From the NCBI GenBank assembly GCA_025201805.1, contig MU619259.1, positions 113,052 to 177,051 of the forward strand: 64,000 nt of DNA, read 5' to 3'. The stretch is from Parasitella parasitica (taxonomy: Eukaryota; Mucoromycota; Mucoromycetes; Mucorales; Mucoraceae). The first letter of the stretch is position 1. The number at the start of each line of letters is the position of its first letter. The notes beneath the pieces were generated by a model. The model was not told the origin of the DNA, did no database searches, and saw only the letters and a program-made list of their open reading frames with translations. Positions 49,869-62,308 of the stretch are shown piece after piece. The translations under genes were made by a program, and so were the position numbers.

Positions 49869-52600
49869 TCTTAACTGTAGCAGATATATAGAGGCCGTCA
49901 AACTATATAGTCTTTTGCACAGAAGCATTAAATTATTCTCTTTAAATAACTGCATGCAATGTTATGCTTAGTACTTACTCACTTTCACTAGTTTTACGCA
50001 AAAAGGTTCTTCTCAAAAGTTATTCACATAGTTAAATATGTAAACAAATCCGTTTAAAATAACCTACTCTCTATTTTGATTAATTTTATAGGATGTGAAG
50101 AATAATGACAGTGACACATCCAAAAACTAATCAACAAAAAGCTATACACGGTATCATAGGAGATAACCACAAAGAGGCACGCAAAAGATGAGTATACTCA
50201 TCTACGGCATGCTTCTCTTCTAGCCCGCTGTTTAACTTGAGAGCTGAGCTGAAGGGCCAGAGTGTGTTACGAGAATGTTTTGAATTTAGGAGAGATCAAA
50301 TTTATGTCGTATACATGTATTCAACATTATTGGTCACATTAATCATAGTATCAATCATGTCAAAGTTAACATCAAGCATTCTTTTGATCAAACTGTCATA
50401 TAATTAACCTTTTCAAGAACATCTGATTTTCATTATCAAGCATGATGTGCAAAGATTATCAATCAAGTCTTGAAAAATAAACATTCGACAAAAACTGCAT
50501 TATAGTAACTCATTATTAACAACAAAAGTTTGGTGTATCGTGAAAATTTATAAAAGCTGTTATGATATTCGTCTGGTGAGCCAGTTTAGCCTTAGAATCA
50601 ATAGCAATTGAAAGAATGGTCTGCTGCCTGTAACTACGCATTGATTTCTAAATACTCTCTACAACCTTTGTTTATCACGATGTGGCCTTCAGTATGGTTG
50701 TAATTTGATACTAAGCACCTGATCCTTTCGTTATACGGACGATGTTTGCACTATATAACTCTCATTTTGCACTATCTTTTTCAAGTCAAATCCTATGCTT
50801 TTATTAGATCAAATCTTTACATCTTACATCCATTTTCCATGATGTCGATTTTATCAAGTGAATAAATAGTGCAATAAGCATAGGCAAAGTATGCATATAT
50901 GTCTCAACAAATATGTGCCTTATTCTGTTTGTATCTATAACAATATTAAACGGTCTTCCCAGTCCATTTTTTTGAGGATCGATCTTGTGATCATGCATCG
51001 CATGGATACAAACTATTGAATGCTTCGTCTAGGAAAGAGTATATCGCCGCAAGTGTACAAAATTTCGTTAGGAATAAGTGATACATGCAATTGTTTCAGC
51101 CTTCAGAACCCTGCATGGACATTCAAGTATGACGAAAGTGACCTTAACATCAGCGCCACGATGGCGATTTGATCAAAGTAGTAAGCGACAGTCAAAGTAC
51201 CTTACTGGCATTAAACCGAGTGCTTTAGACACTTTTTCTTTGATGAAATATCTAGCATTTGTTCATAGTTCGTATTACATATACAGTATAACATCGTCGT
51301 AGTGGTCATCGTCTCCAGGACATCTTTGTACGGTAGTACAACATATTTCGGAATCATTTACAGTCAGCGGGTCTTCCGTGAAAGGCCTCTGGTGACCTGT
51401 CTGTTTTCATTATTTAACATTTTCATTGTATACATATACCAGTGCATGCCAAAAGCCAAAAAAAAAATGAAAAGAAAAGAAAAGATATTCAGTATTATAT
51501 TAAGATGTGTATGTGAACAGCTAATTTTTCGTCAAAATTCGTCACAGATGTGCATTTGATTATTTCTTCTGCCTGGCATGCGTTTGGAGCTTCGATTGCA
51601 TCAATTTGATTGTTTGAATCGGGCATGCAACAGATTTTTAGATTTACTGTACATTACATGTACATGTAAAACTTTCATGATCAGCGAGTGCGATTAAACC
51701 AACTTATTAACCTGAGAAAACAAAGCTCGAGGCTTGATTTTAATATGGGACAAGACAAGCATATATTACAATTAATGTATCGAATGAATGAGTAAATTGA
51801 GAGTGAGCGATGGCAAAATTATATTGATCAATATCCAAGTTTTTTGAATTGCATAAAAGACTGTATCATTATTAAAAAAGCCGGGCGAGGAGGGGGTGGA
51901 AGGGAAACTGTCCTATAAGAGAGATGTTGAATGCAAAATTCATATCTTAATACTGCTTTCGCGATTTAATTAATCATAGTATTGTTAGTATAAAAAAACA
52001 AAGCCGCAAAGCAACTGCTGTCTAGATAATGCAATAAAAGGAAAAATGATTTGCGCACTTGGATTGTACAACGCACTCGTGAAAATGTCATATGAGACTG
52101 ATAACTATCGTCGATAGATGCCCCATGTATTTATCGTCATCTTTATTACTATTTGTTTGATAAACAATCAGGCATGCGTGTTTCGGGCAGGAAGTTTACT
52201 GACGGCACGAGAGTTTGTTGTCAGAATTGCTATGTAAATTTATGATGGCATGACAAGCAAACTGTTTCCAGATTTATCAGGCACAAACTACTGCAGATAT
52301 ATTCTTAATGTAAAGGAAAAAACCAAGGGATAATGTGTAATATATAATCAACTGAAAAACCACCTACATAAAACATGCAACGTACATGTATATACAAACA
52401 AATCTCTAACTGGAAGTTGCTATAACACAGAGGCAGAAATTATATGCGATTTATTCTTACTCATTCCACATTCATGTATCTATCGTCACTGTCGTCATGT
52501 TGTATGTTTATACATGAAAAACCGAGCATTTTTCATCATGTCAATTTGTTTACTGCAAATCACGTCTGACCTGCCCAACAAAAACATGTATACTCACTAC
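49869..52600. other. AT-rich gene-poor stretch
   Basis: 2.7 kb after the retroelement relic without a supported gene. Frames are short on both strands, and no long repeat or LTR pair could be matched by eye. Confidence 0.45.
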
Positions 52601-53107
52601 AACCACTAAATAAGCTATTATTGTAGTATCCAGCCAAGAATCATATAGGAGAGATGATCCCATTCGCAGATGTGTGTTTATATTTGGTGGTGAAATAAAG
52701 CATGATCTCCCCTTCAGATATAATTTGAATGAGACCAAAGAGCAGCTTTTGTGGGATTATTATGCAAAATTTCTGATTAGAAAGCTCATTCCTTTCCCCC
52801 CACATGTTGGATAAAGGATGATTCCATTTTATTTTCATACTGACTGTCTGCAGTACTGTCTTATATAATTAACGTGGATTTCGCTCTTGTCGAGCACAAG
52901 AAATATATAAAACGTGATTTTAACACCAATGTATTACATGTAACGGATCAGGTTTTTCGTTATATATTTCAGAGCATTCATTATTTCGCGCTAAAAAAGG
53001 GATCGAAAGGGGACATTAATTTATACAAGCCTTTCATTGCCCGGGCGCATGAGACTATTACTTGTAACGAGTTTTTAAAATTGAGAAAAGAGGGTGTGTT
53101 ATCGTAG
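52601..53107 (+). pseudogene. Unclassified coding relic in two plus-strand blocks
   Basis: Block 1 (about 52607-52814) is open for some 65 codons with protein-like composition (RRCVFIFGGEIKHDLPFRYN, then KEQLLWDYYAKFLIRKLIPF). Block 2 (52874-53107) is open for 77 codons (VTDQVFRYIFQSIHYFALKK, then FIARAHETITCNEFLKLRKE). Neither has a credible ATG (block 2 begins at GTG), and no clean intron joins them. No family was recognised. It may be the remains of a mobile-element protein or of a host gene. Confidence 0.35.
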
Positions 53108-54197
53108 AATTTGAAGCGAAAAAGAATAAGAACAAAGAAAGTCGCTTGTGCGCTATTATTTGAAGCTTATTTGTTATACCATGACATTTTGTTTGCCTTC
53201 TTGATAAGCACTTTCAATTTGAGGTCTTTTTTGGTGCTGTAAACAAACAGAAAAATGATCTACTGCTGGCATAAGGTGCTGATTCTGTTTACAATAGTAT
53301 CACGCGACATTCCATAAAGTCATCTTTATATCATATCGATAATTCCTTTTTTTTTAAGATGCCCCATCAGTGTCAATTTGATACATCTAATATAAACATC
53401 GTATTTCATGTGTCTGAGTCAAGAGACAATCAAGGGGAAAGGCAGGAGACGACGTTTGAGAGAGAAGGGGGCGCTGAGTTGAGCTGAGCCGACTCGACAC
53501 TGCTATTGAGTTCGACTTTACAGACGTATATATTTGTAAAGAGGAGTGTCGTTTTGGTTCTACAATGATTGATGCACAAAAGCAAATATATCAGCATCAC
53601 AAGAAAGGCAGCAACACAACAATAGTAGCAGCATCACACCTTGCCGTTTGGTTGAAACATGCCCCGATTACAGTTTCGTTAGGTTTAAAGCCCAATGTAA
53701 TAAAATAAATTTACCAAGGGGGAGCCTAATATAACATCTATATATCAAGAAGCAGAATATAAATCAAATGGGAGGGAGAGGGGGGGGGTGAGGTTATTAT
53801 TAGGTATCAAGGGGATATACAAACTGCAAAACACACTGCAAGTGCAACAACAACAAACTACACAACAAAGAATATCAAAAAGTCAATTATGCTAATTACT
53901 GCAGGTGGTTTCGGCATGACTAGAGCCAGACCAGCAAAATGTGAAGTGTTTATTTTTATTGTGGGCCGTCAGATCTGTGCTATTCTAAGCTCCCCTTCAC
54001 CCTTCACTTGATACAATAACCTACCATCTCCTTCTTTCCATCCCTGTAAAAAAAATGTATAAAAAGATCCAACATTTCACCCCAACTTCGATTATTTCCT
54101 CAGTTTCATTTCTCTCTCTCTTTTTTTTTGCCACCCAAATCTTAATAATACTTGGAATAACACCATCGGCAAAAAATAATAATAATAATATAATACA
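53108..54197. other. Upstream region of the expansin-like gene
   Basis: No gene seen in about 1.1 kb. It contains a G run at 53780-53788 and a pyrimidine-rich leader (54080-54130). A TATA box is listed separately. Confidence 0.45.
54058..54065 (+). promoter_or_regulatory. TATA box of the expansin-like gene
   Basis: TATAAAAA lies 133 bp before the start codon and is followed by a CT-rich leader, the usual layout of strongly expressed fungal genes for secreted proteins. Confidence 0.5.
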
Positions 54198-54699
54198 ATG
54201 AAGGTCCAATTTATATTCACTTTTTTGGTTGTGCTAATTGCCATCGCCAATGCCAAACCACTCAAAGAAAGAGGTTTAGCTGGAGATTTGGTCAAGACTG
54301 TCAAGAAATTGCTTTTCCATGGTATTGGTACCTTTTTCGATCCTGAGACCGAAGGTGGTTCTCAAGGTGCTTGTGGCCCCTATGCCGATGAGAACTCACA
54401 GATCGTTGCCATGAACCGTCATCAATATGGTAACTTGAATAAGAAGAGCCATTGGTGTGGAAAGAAGCTCAAGATTTGCCACAAAAATAAGTGTACTATT
54501 GCCACAGTAACTGATGCTTGTCCTGGATGTGATGAAGGTAAATATTTACATACATGATCTACACTACACACGCACTAACTATTAATAAATAGGCTGCTTG
54601 GATCTCACTCCTGCTGTTTGGGGCCAACTTGAACATGATTTCAACAAGGGTATTATCCCAATTGAGTGGGAAGAATGGAAGGGTGGCGATGACAAATAA
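54198..54699 (+). CDS. Secreted expansin-like / RlpA-type DPBB protein
   Basis: Exons 54198-54537 and 54593-54699 (intron 54538-54592) give 148 residues. A clear signal peptide (MKVQFIFTFLVVLIAIANAK) is followed by a short linker and a double-psi beta-barrel domain with paired cysteines: GACGPYADENSQIVAMN, HWCGKKLKIC, CTIATVTDACPGCDEG and LDLTPAVWGQL. The DACPGC...LDLTP pattern is the barwin/expansin/RlpA signature. Such small secreted fungal proteins loosen or bind cell-wall polysaccharide, or act at the cell surface. No carbohydrate-binding module follows. The fold is firm; the substrate is unknown. Confidence 0.93.
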
Positions 54700-54980
54700 A
54701 GTAACCGCCAACTTCTGTCGTCCGCTTGTTTATCTCCCTATTTCTTTATAACAACTCCTGTTCCTGGAACCCTCATCTCCTTCTAACATCCTCTATATGG
54801 CTCTCTAGCACATTGAGTTTTACATGTATTAGTACAAAAACCCCCCCTTATAGTGTATCAACTCTCTCTTCTCGTCTCATCTATTTTACATATACTAGTA
54901 AATTATAATTTTAACATCGCAAAACAATTATGTCGTGTCTTATTGCAGTACATCTGCCTTGTTCGTTTTATTATGTATCA

Positions 54981-56676
54981 TCAACTGAGTATAGGCAAGA
55001 ACTAACGAGGAATTTTAGTACTCCATATTGTACTAGTCCATAGTTTACTTACGTTGCCAATAATGACACTTGGTAAATCAAATATATCTCGTTTGATAGT
55101 AAAGCAAAATGTACAAGGCACCGGCTTTTGCAGAGGTGTCTTGATTATACATGAATTGATGCAAGATTTGTCAGTATTATCAAATGCATGCGTAGCAAAC
55201 TTTTCCCAATATTCCACCGCTGATGGACTGTCCATGAGCTAAGAAAAATTGTCAGCGTGCACATCAGTCAACTGTACAACACCACCTACCTCGTATATAT
55301 ACATTTTCTTCCCTAAAAGCAAGTCTTTGGTCCATTGCGTCAACAAGGAAAACTCTTTTCCAACAAGACAAATCTCTCCAGTTCTTCTCCACACAACAGT
55401 CGGTGTTCCTGAAAAACTAATCAATTTTTCGTATTCCAGCAATGTGCGCTGAATACACTTTTCCATAAACACCAAGTCTTCTTCTGTCAAGTTCATAATG
55501 AGCGCCAAGAAAGAGGGCCTGAAAAGCGCCAGCGCTCTGCTAATCCTCATTAAATCGTCCCTGCTCATTCTAGTTTGGACTATTAGCAGACAGCATCTCG
55601 TATATTTTAGCATGTAAATTGTTCCTCACTTGTCTCGGACATGCTGAATAAGGTAATGGAATCCTTCTGCATAATTGAAAGGTCTCTTGACCCCTGTATA
55701 CGTTTCTTCAGGTGTGTTTCCGTACCCTTTTCTCCTCCCGGATGCCGATGAAAATGAAGAAGCATTATTTGGATGCTTCATTGTACCTGAAATGGGAGAT
55801 GACCTATTGTTTGTCATGGACGTCATGTGTTGCTGGTGTTGGATCTGTTGCTGTGGATTGAATGTCATGTTATAAAGAGGTACCGAGGCTGTTGTGCTCA
55901 AAGAAGGAGGAGATGAATATCCATTATTGACCATCATTTGCTGCATGCCTATAGTTGACAAATACATCGGGGCTGTTGTGGTGGTTGCTGTTGCGGTAGA
56001 AACTGTTGCGTTTATATCTGATAATGGATTTTGTAGCATGTTTCCTAGAAATCCGTATTCCAATCCAGTTGTTGCAGAGCCAAAATTGATATCAGAAAAA
56101 GAGAAATCAAATAACTCTGATGTATTGGGAGCGGCAGCTGAGATCTTATGTTAGGTCACATTTTGGTCAGACTCTTTTGTCGTACCTGTGCTGTTCACAA
56201 TTGAATTATCATCTAGGGTATTTGATGTGGTTGCTGTTGAAGTATTCGCATTAAACACTACAAGAGCATAGATTGTCAGTCACTTTTGATTACCAAAGGA
56301 TATAGTACACATTACACTCACCAACTGGTATATCTTGCAGATATTTAGCTCGTTTTCTAGCTGCATCAGTGCAGGTTGTTGCTAGGTCTCTTTTTATACA
56401 TCGCTGACAAGGTCTAGCTATAAGAAATATTAGCTTTAACAGGATGGCGACTTTAATTTGAATCTTTACAATCATCACAAGTCAAGTGTGCCTGTAGTTG
56501 CGAGTATAAACTGTGAGGAGGTATATTTATAAGTGATCTTCAATTTGTACCTTTTGACAATGAAGACAAGCCCTGGAAGCTTTTTTCTTCCTATTTTCGA
56601 GCTCTGTTTTTCCTCCTCCATTTGCGTTTAAGAAATTTGTAAAGTTTATATCTTGATTTGTTGTGGTTGCAGTCAT
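54981..56676 (-). CDS. ERT1: ERT1/AcuK-type Zn2Cys6 transcription factor with PAS domain
   Basis: Eight minus-strand exons (56551-56676, 56470-56491, 56322-56417, 56186-56257, 55630-56137, 55290-55569, 55053-55238, 54981-55001) keep an open frame of about 436 residues. The zinc cluster is spread over three exons: [15 protein letters not shown] and [16 protein letters not shown], i.e. CX2CX6CX5CX2CX6C. The C-terminal part matches the ERT1/RDS2/AcuK family: [30 protein letters not shown] (PAS-like) and a final IGNFLPILS. In yeasts and Aspergillus these factors activate gluconeogenic genes and respiratory metabolism on non-fermentable carbon. The middle is Gln/Ser/Thr/Asn-rich. The last exon codes for only six residues. 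Confidence 0.92.
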
Positions 56677-58455
56677 TACTAGACAGCGTTTCTACCTTGC
56701 GAGGGAAAAGAAGATTAAGAAAAGATAAATGCTTATACAAAATATTTATAAGGTATGTGTGTGTGTGTGAAATTTGATCGTCCTTTCATGGGCCTGGATG
56801 ATGGAACAGCCATAGCTCGATGTGTCACAAGCTGATCAGAAAATCATGGTCAAGAGGGCTATTCCGCATTGAGTATCCAGCAGACGCCTTAATTTCGTTT
56901 TTGGGGCTCTTTCATTATAAGTAAAACGCGAGTTGGCAGTAATTTGATTTCAGCAAGCCATGGGGAATAATATTTGGTAATTATTACTTGATTTGTATTA
57001 TAAATATTTCAATTCATAAAGATATGCAAAAGCATAAACCCGAAATTTTATGAAATGACAAATGAAATTTGTGAGAATAAGGTGGGCACTCACACAGAAG
57101 ATTTGATTGCATTTAAAAAAAGAAAAAAGATTTAGTGAACTTTAATTGTGCCAGTGATAAACGTCCCCATAGCTGTTTGGCAAAGCCGGTATAGGTAATG
57201 TAGTAACAACCTTGAACGAGAGAAAATGAACTCTATCTGGGGCAACGCTTCATAGAAATTATTGGTTCAGAGCACCCTTGTAAAGCGCGATTGCATGAGA
57301 CACATGCTTGGATTTTGTAGATGTTACCATGAAAAGGCACTTGAAGCATCATAGAGCAATTGACAAGCCACACAAAAGTCCATATGGATACTATAATAGA
57401 ACATATGTTGTTTAACAAATCGTAGCAGAGCGTGCAAACGACTATTTATATATTGTGGCTTTCAGAATTGAAAGATATTCACGCATTCTTAGAACCAAAG
57501 TAGAAATTTAGATAAACAACAGTGAGCACAAATCGTTGGACTTCTTGAGCGATACTAAATGAGAGTTGTCAAACCTATAAGTTAGCCAAAAAGCGTTTTG
57601 GAAAAAGCTTTAAGAAGCACGCAGCAGGCAACTTAAAAAAAGTAAGGCTTCTAGGAGTAAACAGCCAAACATAGTAAAGAGAAACATATTGAAAGTTTAA
57701 ACGATCAGCACAAAAAGAATCATCTTGAGGACCTTGTACTTGATAAATCCGACTTAAGGAGTATCTTGCTTGATGGATATCTGCTTCGTCAGAAAATTAT
57801 CATCTCATCTACAGCAGAAAAAAGAAAAGACATAAACATACATTCGATCTTGAACTTACAACTATCGCTCTTATCTTTGATGTTTATTAAATACGTAATT
57901 TGTGATTGAGACATTTAAAAGTGCAAAGTGTTTTCGAATTGACACTTGAGGCACTGTACCGTATTCGGTAAGACAAGATTTTGTCGTAATAGCTAAATCG
58001 AAATAGCCGTTTCTCTGATGAATAAACTAACAAAATCCCGAAATTGCCTCCAAAATACATTACTTATGGGAATCGGATAATATAAAAGATTTCATATTTG
58101 AATATACTACATGTGGTAGCCGAATATCTAGAAAATTTAGAAAAATAATTGATTTACGTAGAATGATGTGGTATGGACAATGTTTAGATTGTTTATACAT
58201 TTCCGAATGCTTTCAACTCACAAAAGCATGACTAAATCATAAGCCAAAGCACTCTATCCGATTATTCAAGTATGCATTGTTAGTTGATTACATTCGGAAA
58301 TGTCAAATCAAAGCAGTCTCGTGTGTTCTTATATCAACCATCTTTGCTTGATCCATTTTACGCGCTTTTTTCAACTTCTTATTTACTTTGCACCATAAAA
58401 CTTCTTCTTACCGTATACATATATAACCGTTTTATTTACAAAGAATTATCTAAAA
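56677..58455. other. Gene-poor stretch between ERT1 and HP1 genes
   Basis: 1.8 kb with no supported gene. The first part is the ERT1 promoter, with a (GT)n run at 56755-56768. The last 100 bp are T/C-rich before the HP1 start. Confidence 0.45.
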
Positions 58456-59437
58456 ATGCCTCGTGGTCGTCCCAAAAAAAATGTTAACCCCAAAGTTGAG
58501 GAACCAAATTCTGAATCAGCAGATGAAGAGTATGAAGTTGAAGCAGTTGAATCTCACCAAATCGTTGGTAAAGGCGTAGGTTTTTTTTTTGTAATGATTT
58601 CTCATTTTCATAAGCTTAAATGGGGAAACCTGTTTCTATATTGTATAGAAAAACACCACTTTGCAATACTTGGTCAAATGGAAAAATTATCCTGCAAGTG
58701 ATAATACCTGGGAGCCTTCTTCTGCAGTGTAGGTCTATGATTAAAACTCCCGTTAATAATGCAGCTAAATGGAGGAATTTTTCTAGTGAAAATGCACACC
58801 AATTGGTTGATAAATATTGGGCTACTCATGGCGGTGAAGAAAAACGCGAAGAAGTTTTAAAGCAATTACAAGGAAGTAATAAAGCGCCTGCCAAAGAAAA
58901 GAAGTCTGCTACTGACGAAGATAAGCCTGAGCCAAAAAAGAAAAGGGCTAATTCCAGATCTGCCACTACTACAACATCTACTCACAAAAGAAAGAGAACC
59001 AGGCCATCCACCCCTGAAGGTAAGCAAAGGGAAAAGAGGTTTAACTTGTTTGGTTACTAGAGCTCTGATTTTTTCTATTTAATAGTAGCTAATGACGCCC
59101 AAGACGTAAAATTAAAGGAAACTGTTTACGAAAGTGAAGATGAGTTTGATGTTTCCGATAGCGAAATTAGAGACGAAAATTTTAGAATTAACAGATCTTG
59201 GGTCAATGTTTCAAAAGTTCAATGCGTCGTAAGTGATGAACACAACAAGGAATTGTATGCTATTATTCGTTGGAAGGATGGTGAATTATCAAAGTGTAAG
59301 ACTACTGTCCTCAGAAAAAAGGCCCCTTCGGTGGTAAGTTTTTATTTACATTACTCATTCTGTACACTAATTTGGCTATTTTTCAGTTGATTGAGTATTA
59401 TGAGAGCAGATTAAGCTTCGAAAAGGATGAACTATGA
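58456..59437 (+). CDS. Heterochromatin protein 1 (chromodomain and chromoshadow domain)
   Basis: Five exons (58456-58575, 58649-58728, 58775-59019, 59086-59333, 59387-59437) give 247 residues. The chromodomain begins EEYEVEAVESHQIVGKG and continues after the first splice as LQYLVKWKNYPASDNTWEPS; the aromatic cage residues for methylated H3K9 (Tyr, Trp, Tyr) are present. A basic hinge (KKKRANSRSATTTTS) precedes the chromoshadow domain (WVNVSKVQCVVSDEHNKELY, then LIEYYESRLSF), which dimerises HP1. It is the Swi6/HP1-type reader of H3K9 methylation in heterochromatin. Intron 2 (58729-58774) is only 46 bp; its acceptor was chosen because it alone keeps the frame into ENAHQLVDKYW. SDR follows 114 bp downstream. 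Confidence 0.93.
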
Positions 59438-59551
59438 GAAAATTCTTAGTCATTTGCTTTAATAAAATTAAAGTTCCTTTTTTCTATATAAAATCAAAAC
59501 ATGTCCTCTTGTTTCCTTCTTCTTTGAACATACAATTTTTTGAATAAAAAT

Positions 59552-60691
59552 ATGGATTATAAGAATTTGTTTGATGTCAAGGGCAAGGTAATTAACATGT
59601 TCAGCCTAGCTTCATGTTTGAGATGATAAACTCATCCATAATAAAAGGTTGTTTTGGTCACTGGTGGTTCTAGAGGCATTGGCGAAATGATTGCAACTGT
59701 ATGAATTTAGTTCAGATAGTGTGTGAATATTATTAATATCAAAAATCAGGGTTTCGTATCTGCTGGTTCAAAAGTGTACATTACAAGCCGTTCCGCTGAT
59801 GTTTGTTACAAGGTAGGACAAAAAATTGGCCGTCCATGTATATTATTGATATATATTCGAAAGGTTGCAAAAGAATTAACTGCTCAAGGTCCTGGTCAAT
59901 GTATTGCTATTCCTGCAGATTTACAAAAGAGATCTGAAATTGTACGCCTAGTCGGTGAGCTCTCTAAGCAGGAAGATCGTAAGTTGCAAGCCCATTAACA
60001 AGTCATCTATATAAAAGCTAACCCAATTACAGATCTTGACGTTTTAATAAATAATGCTGGTGCTAATTGGAATGAATCTATCGAAACATACCCTGATGAT
60101 GCCTTCGAAAAAGTGGTTAATTTGAATTTGAAGCGTATATTTACATTAACTCAAGCGTAAGTGTTTTTTATAACATTGAGTGGTTATTGTTTATTGTGTT
60201 GTCTGATTATGCCCGTATATATACCAGTTGTCTCCCTCTTTTGACAGCTAAAGCTTCACGTGAAAACACATCTTCTGTCATTAATATTGGGTCCATTGAT
60301 GGTATCAGAGTAAGATACTTAGATTCATTTGAATACTTCTCAAAGCATAACAAAAAACTGCGAAAACTAGGCTCCTCCTCAAGAAACTTACGCTTATTCT
60401 GCTTCAAAGGGTGGACTTCATCATATGTCTCGTCATATGGCTGGTAAGATTGGCTATAGGGGTGTTCGTGTTAATATTATTGCTCCTGGTGCTTTCCAAT
60501 CCAAAATGATGAAGGCTACTTTGGATAAATACCACGATCAAATTGTCTCCAAGTTGGCTGTCAAGCGTATTGGCAGTATGGAAGACATCGCAGGTACCTG
60601 TATCTATTTATCTTCGAGAGCGGGGCAATATACCAACGGTGCTACTGTCACCGTAGATGGTGGTGCTGTCGTTTCTACTGCTAATTTGTAG
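59552..60691 (+). CDS. Short-chain dehydrogenase/reductase (SDR), classical type
   Basis: Seven short exons (59552-59587, 59648-59698, 59750-59812, 59864-59978, 60033-60156, 60228-60309, 60371-60691) give 263 residues, the normal classical SDR length. The Rossmann motif is VVLVTGGSRGIG; NNAG appears as LDVLINNAGANW; the catalytic Ser lies in INIGSIDGIR and YxxxK in YAYSASKGG. The C-terminus has NIIAPGAFQSKMM and GATVTVDGGA. It should use NAD(P)H to reduce a keto substrate. The overall pattern resembles fungal RhlG-like or 3-oxoacyl-type reductases, but the substrate cannot be read from the sequence. Six introns of 51-71 bp in under 1.2 kb make it unusually intron-dense. Confidence 0.93.
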
Positions 60692-62017
60692 ATAAATAAA
60701 ATTGGAGGGGGGGGGGAGGGTTTTCGAACCTCTTATTAAGTAAAATCCTTGCTATTGATTCTTTAAGTAAGCTCCGTTTGGTCTTTTCAATGCGTCTTTA
60801 TAAGTCCTTGTCATCAGTAACACATATATGTTATTAGCATTGCTCATTTTGAAGAATTTCAGATTCAATTTCATATCCAAACGAAAATGGGTTATAAATA
60901 CGAAAAGAATTCAAGATCTAAAAGTTATTGGCTTCCTTTTACTGCATAATAAAAACCACTGCGTTCTTCGTGATTCAATTAATCTTGGTTTATTTATTAA
61001 TTGGTTAGGAAATAATAGTGATTTCACAAGTAACTCTCACAACTATCAGAAATTGTGTGCAAAAACAGTTATTATTTTCTTGCTTAATAGATGTTTTTTG
61101 GTCATAGCGTCTACTAACAAAACCTTTGAATCGTAATAAAACCGGCAAATATAGAGACAAGCCAGGACTACCTAAGAAAAATTAAACTCTTCATAAAAGG
61201 TTATCAGCAAAAAACAGTAATTTTTCATATAAACTGTATTGTATTAACGAGATACGAAAAATTGAGATTACTTCATTAAAGATTCAATTTTGCATCTACT
61301 GCTATTTATTATTTGAAAAACTAATCGAAAAGAGTAATTTGCAAGTAACATCATCCTTATTAACAGGGTACGATATATTCATTACACTACAATGTTATTC
61401 ATCTTTGATCTGACAGTACCACCTTATTAATATGTTTGTCAATCACACAGATCTGCGTTACAGATAACCTTCTTGATTTGCAACAGATGTTATGTCAAAA
61501 TGAATCAGTAAAATGAATCTGCCAAAGAGTTACACTTTTATTAGAAATTCATCTTCTGGATGTATTTATATAAACTAACATTGTGTGTTAACATCATCAT
61601 ACACGACTGTAACCAAGATTTATATATAGAGCATGCGGTGTAAATCCCTGACTTACCACGCACATTAGCTTTAGCCCTTTGATCTTGCTACAAGCTCTAC
61701 GGCTTGTTATTGATATAAAAACAGAGACTTTATTCTCCTGTTTCGACAAGTATGACAACACATCGTTGGACAATCTCCAACCTTCAATTGAAGTACATTG
61801 TCATGTCTCATATCTTAAATAATGGCAAATCAGGGATAAAGGCCAGCTATTCAAAAGCACCACTACTCATGTCTTTTTGCCATGTCTAAATAAAGTCATC
61901 CTCCCACTCTACTACGCATTTCTTTACTCATGCTCGCTTTATGATGTATTTTGCCCAGTATAAAAATACATTGCTGCCGCTAAAATTTGATCACTGTATC
62001 CTAAACATTAACATATC
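60692..62017. other. AT-rich noncoding stretch
   Basis: No supported gene. A G run lies at 60702-60715 after the SDR stop. The plus frame at 60828-61136 has composition typical of AT-rich noncoding DNA and no motif. Confidence 0.45.
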
Positions 62018-62308
62018 TACTGCTAATATGGCCGTAGAACCGCGATCTAACTTAGAAAAAAAAAGTTGACTTGGCGCTATCATCTGATATCATTTGCAGC
62101 ATCCATATTTTTATTAATATCTATAGAGGTATTCAATGATGATAACATAAATTTGCATAATATCAAAATTGCATGTAATCGCTGATAGGCTGCGATGAAA
62201 ACCAAGATGAAGCCTGTCTTTCGCGCCACGAAACCAGGCATGATCATCGCTATCTGAGCACAACTTGCTTTCCACTGGGCGATGTGCCTATCAAAAGTTA
62301 TCTAGAAA
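62018..62308 (-). repeat. Dispersed coding-derived repeat, copy B
   Basis: Diverged second copy of the 26.0-kb repeat, same orientation, about 36 kb away. On the minus strand it reads KLCSDSDDHAWFRGAKD then, after a frame change, GFILVFIAAYQRL and further on VRSRFYGHIS. The stops and shifts show that this copy is dead. No helicase-like sequence follows it, unlike copy A. Confidence 0.75.

Noticed and set aside
60828-61136. Plus frame of 102 codons after the SDR gene
   Set aside because: Rich in Ile, Leu, Asn and Lys as expected from AT-rich DNA by chance; no domain seen.
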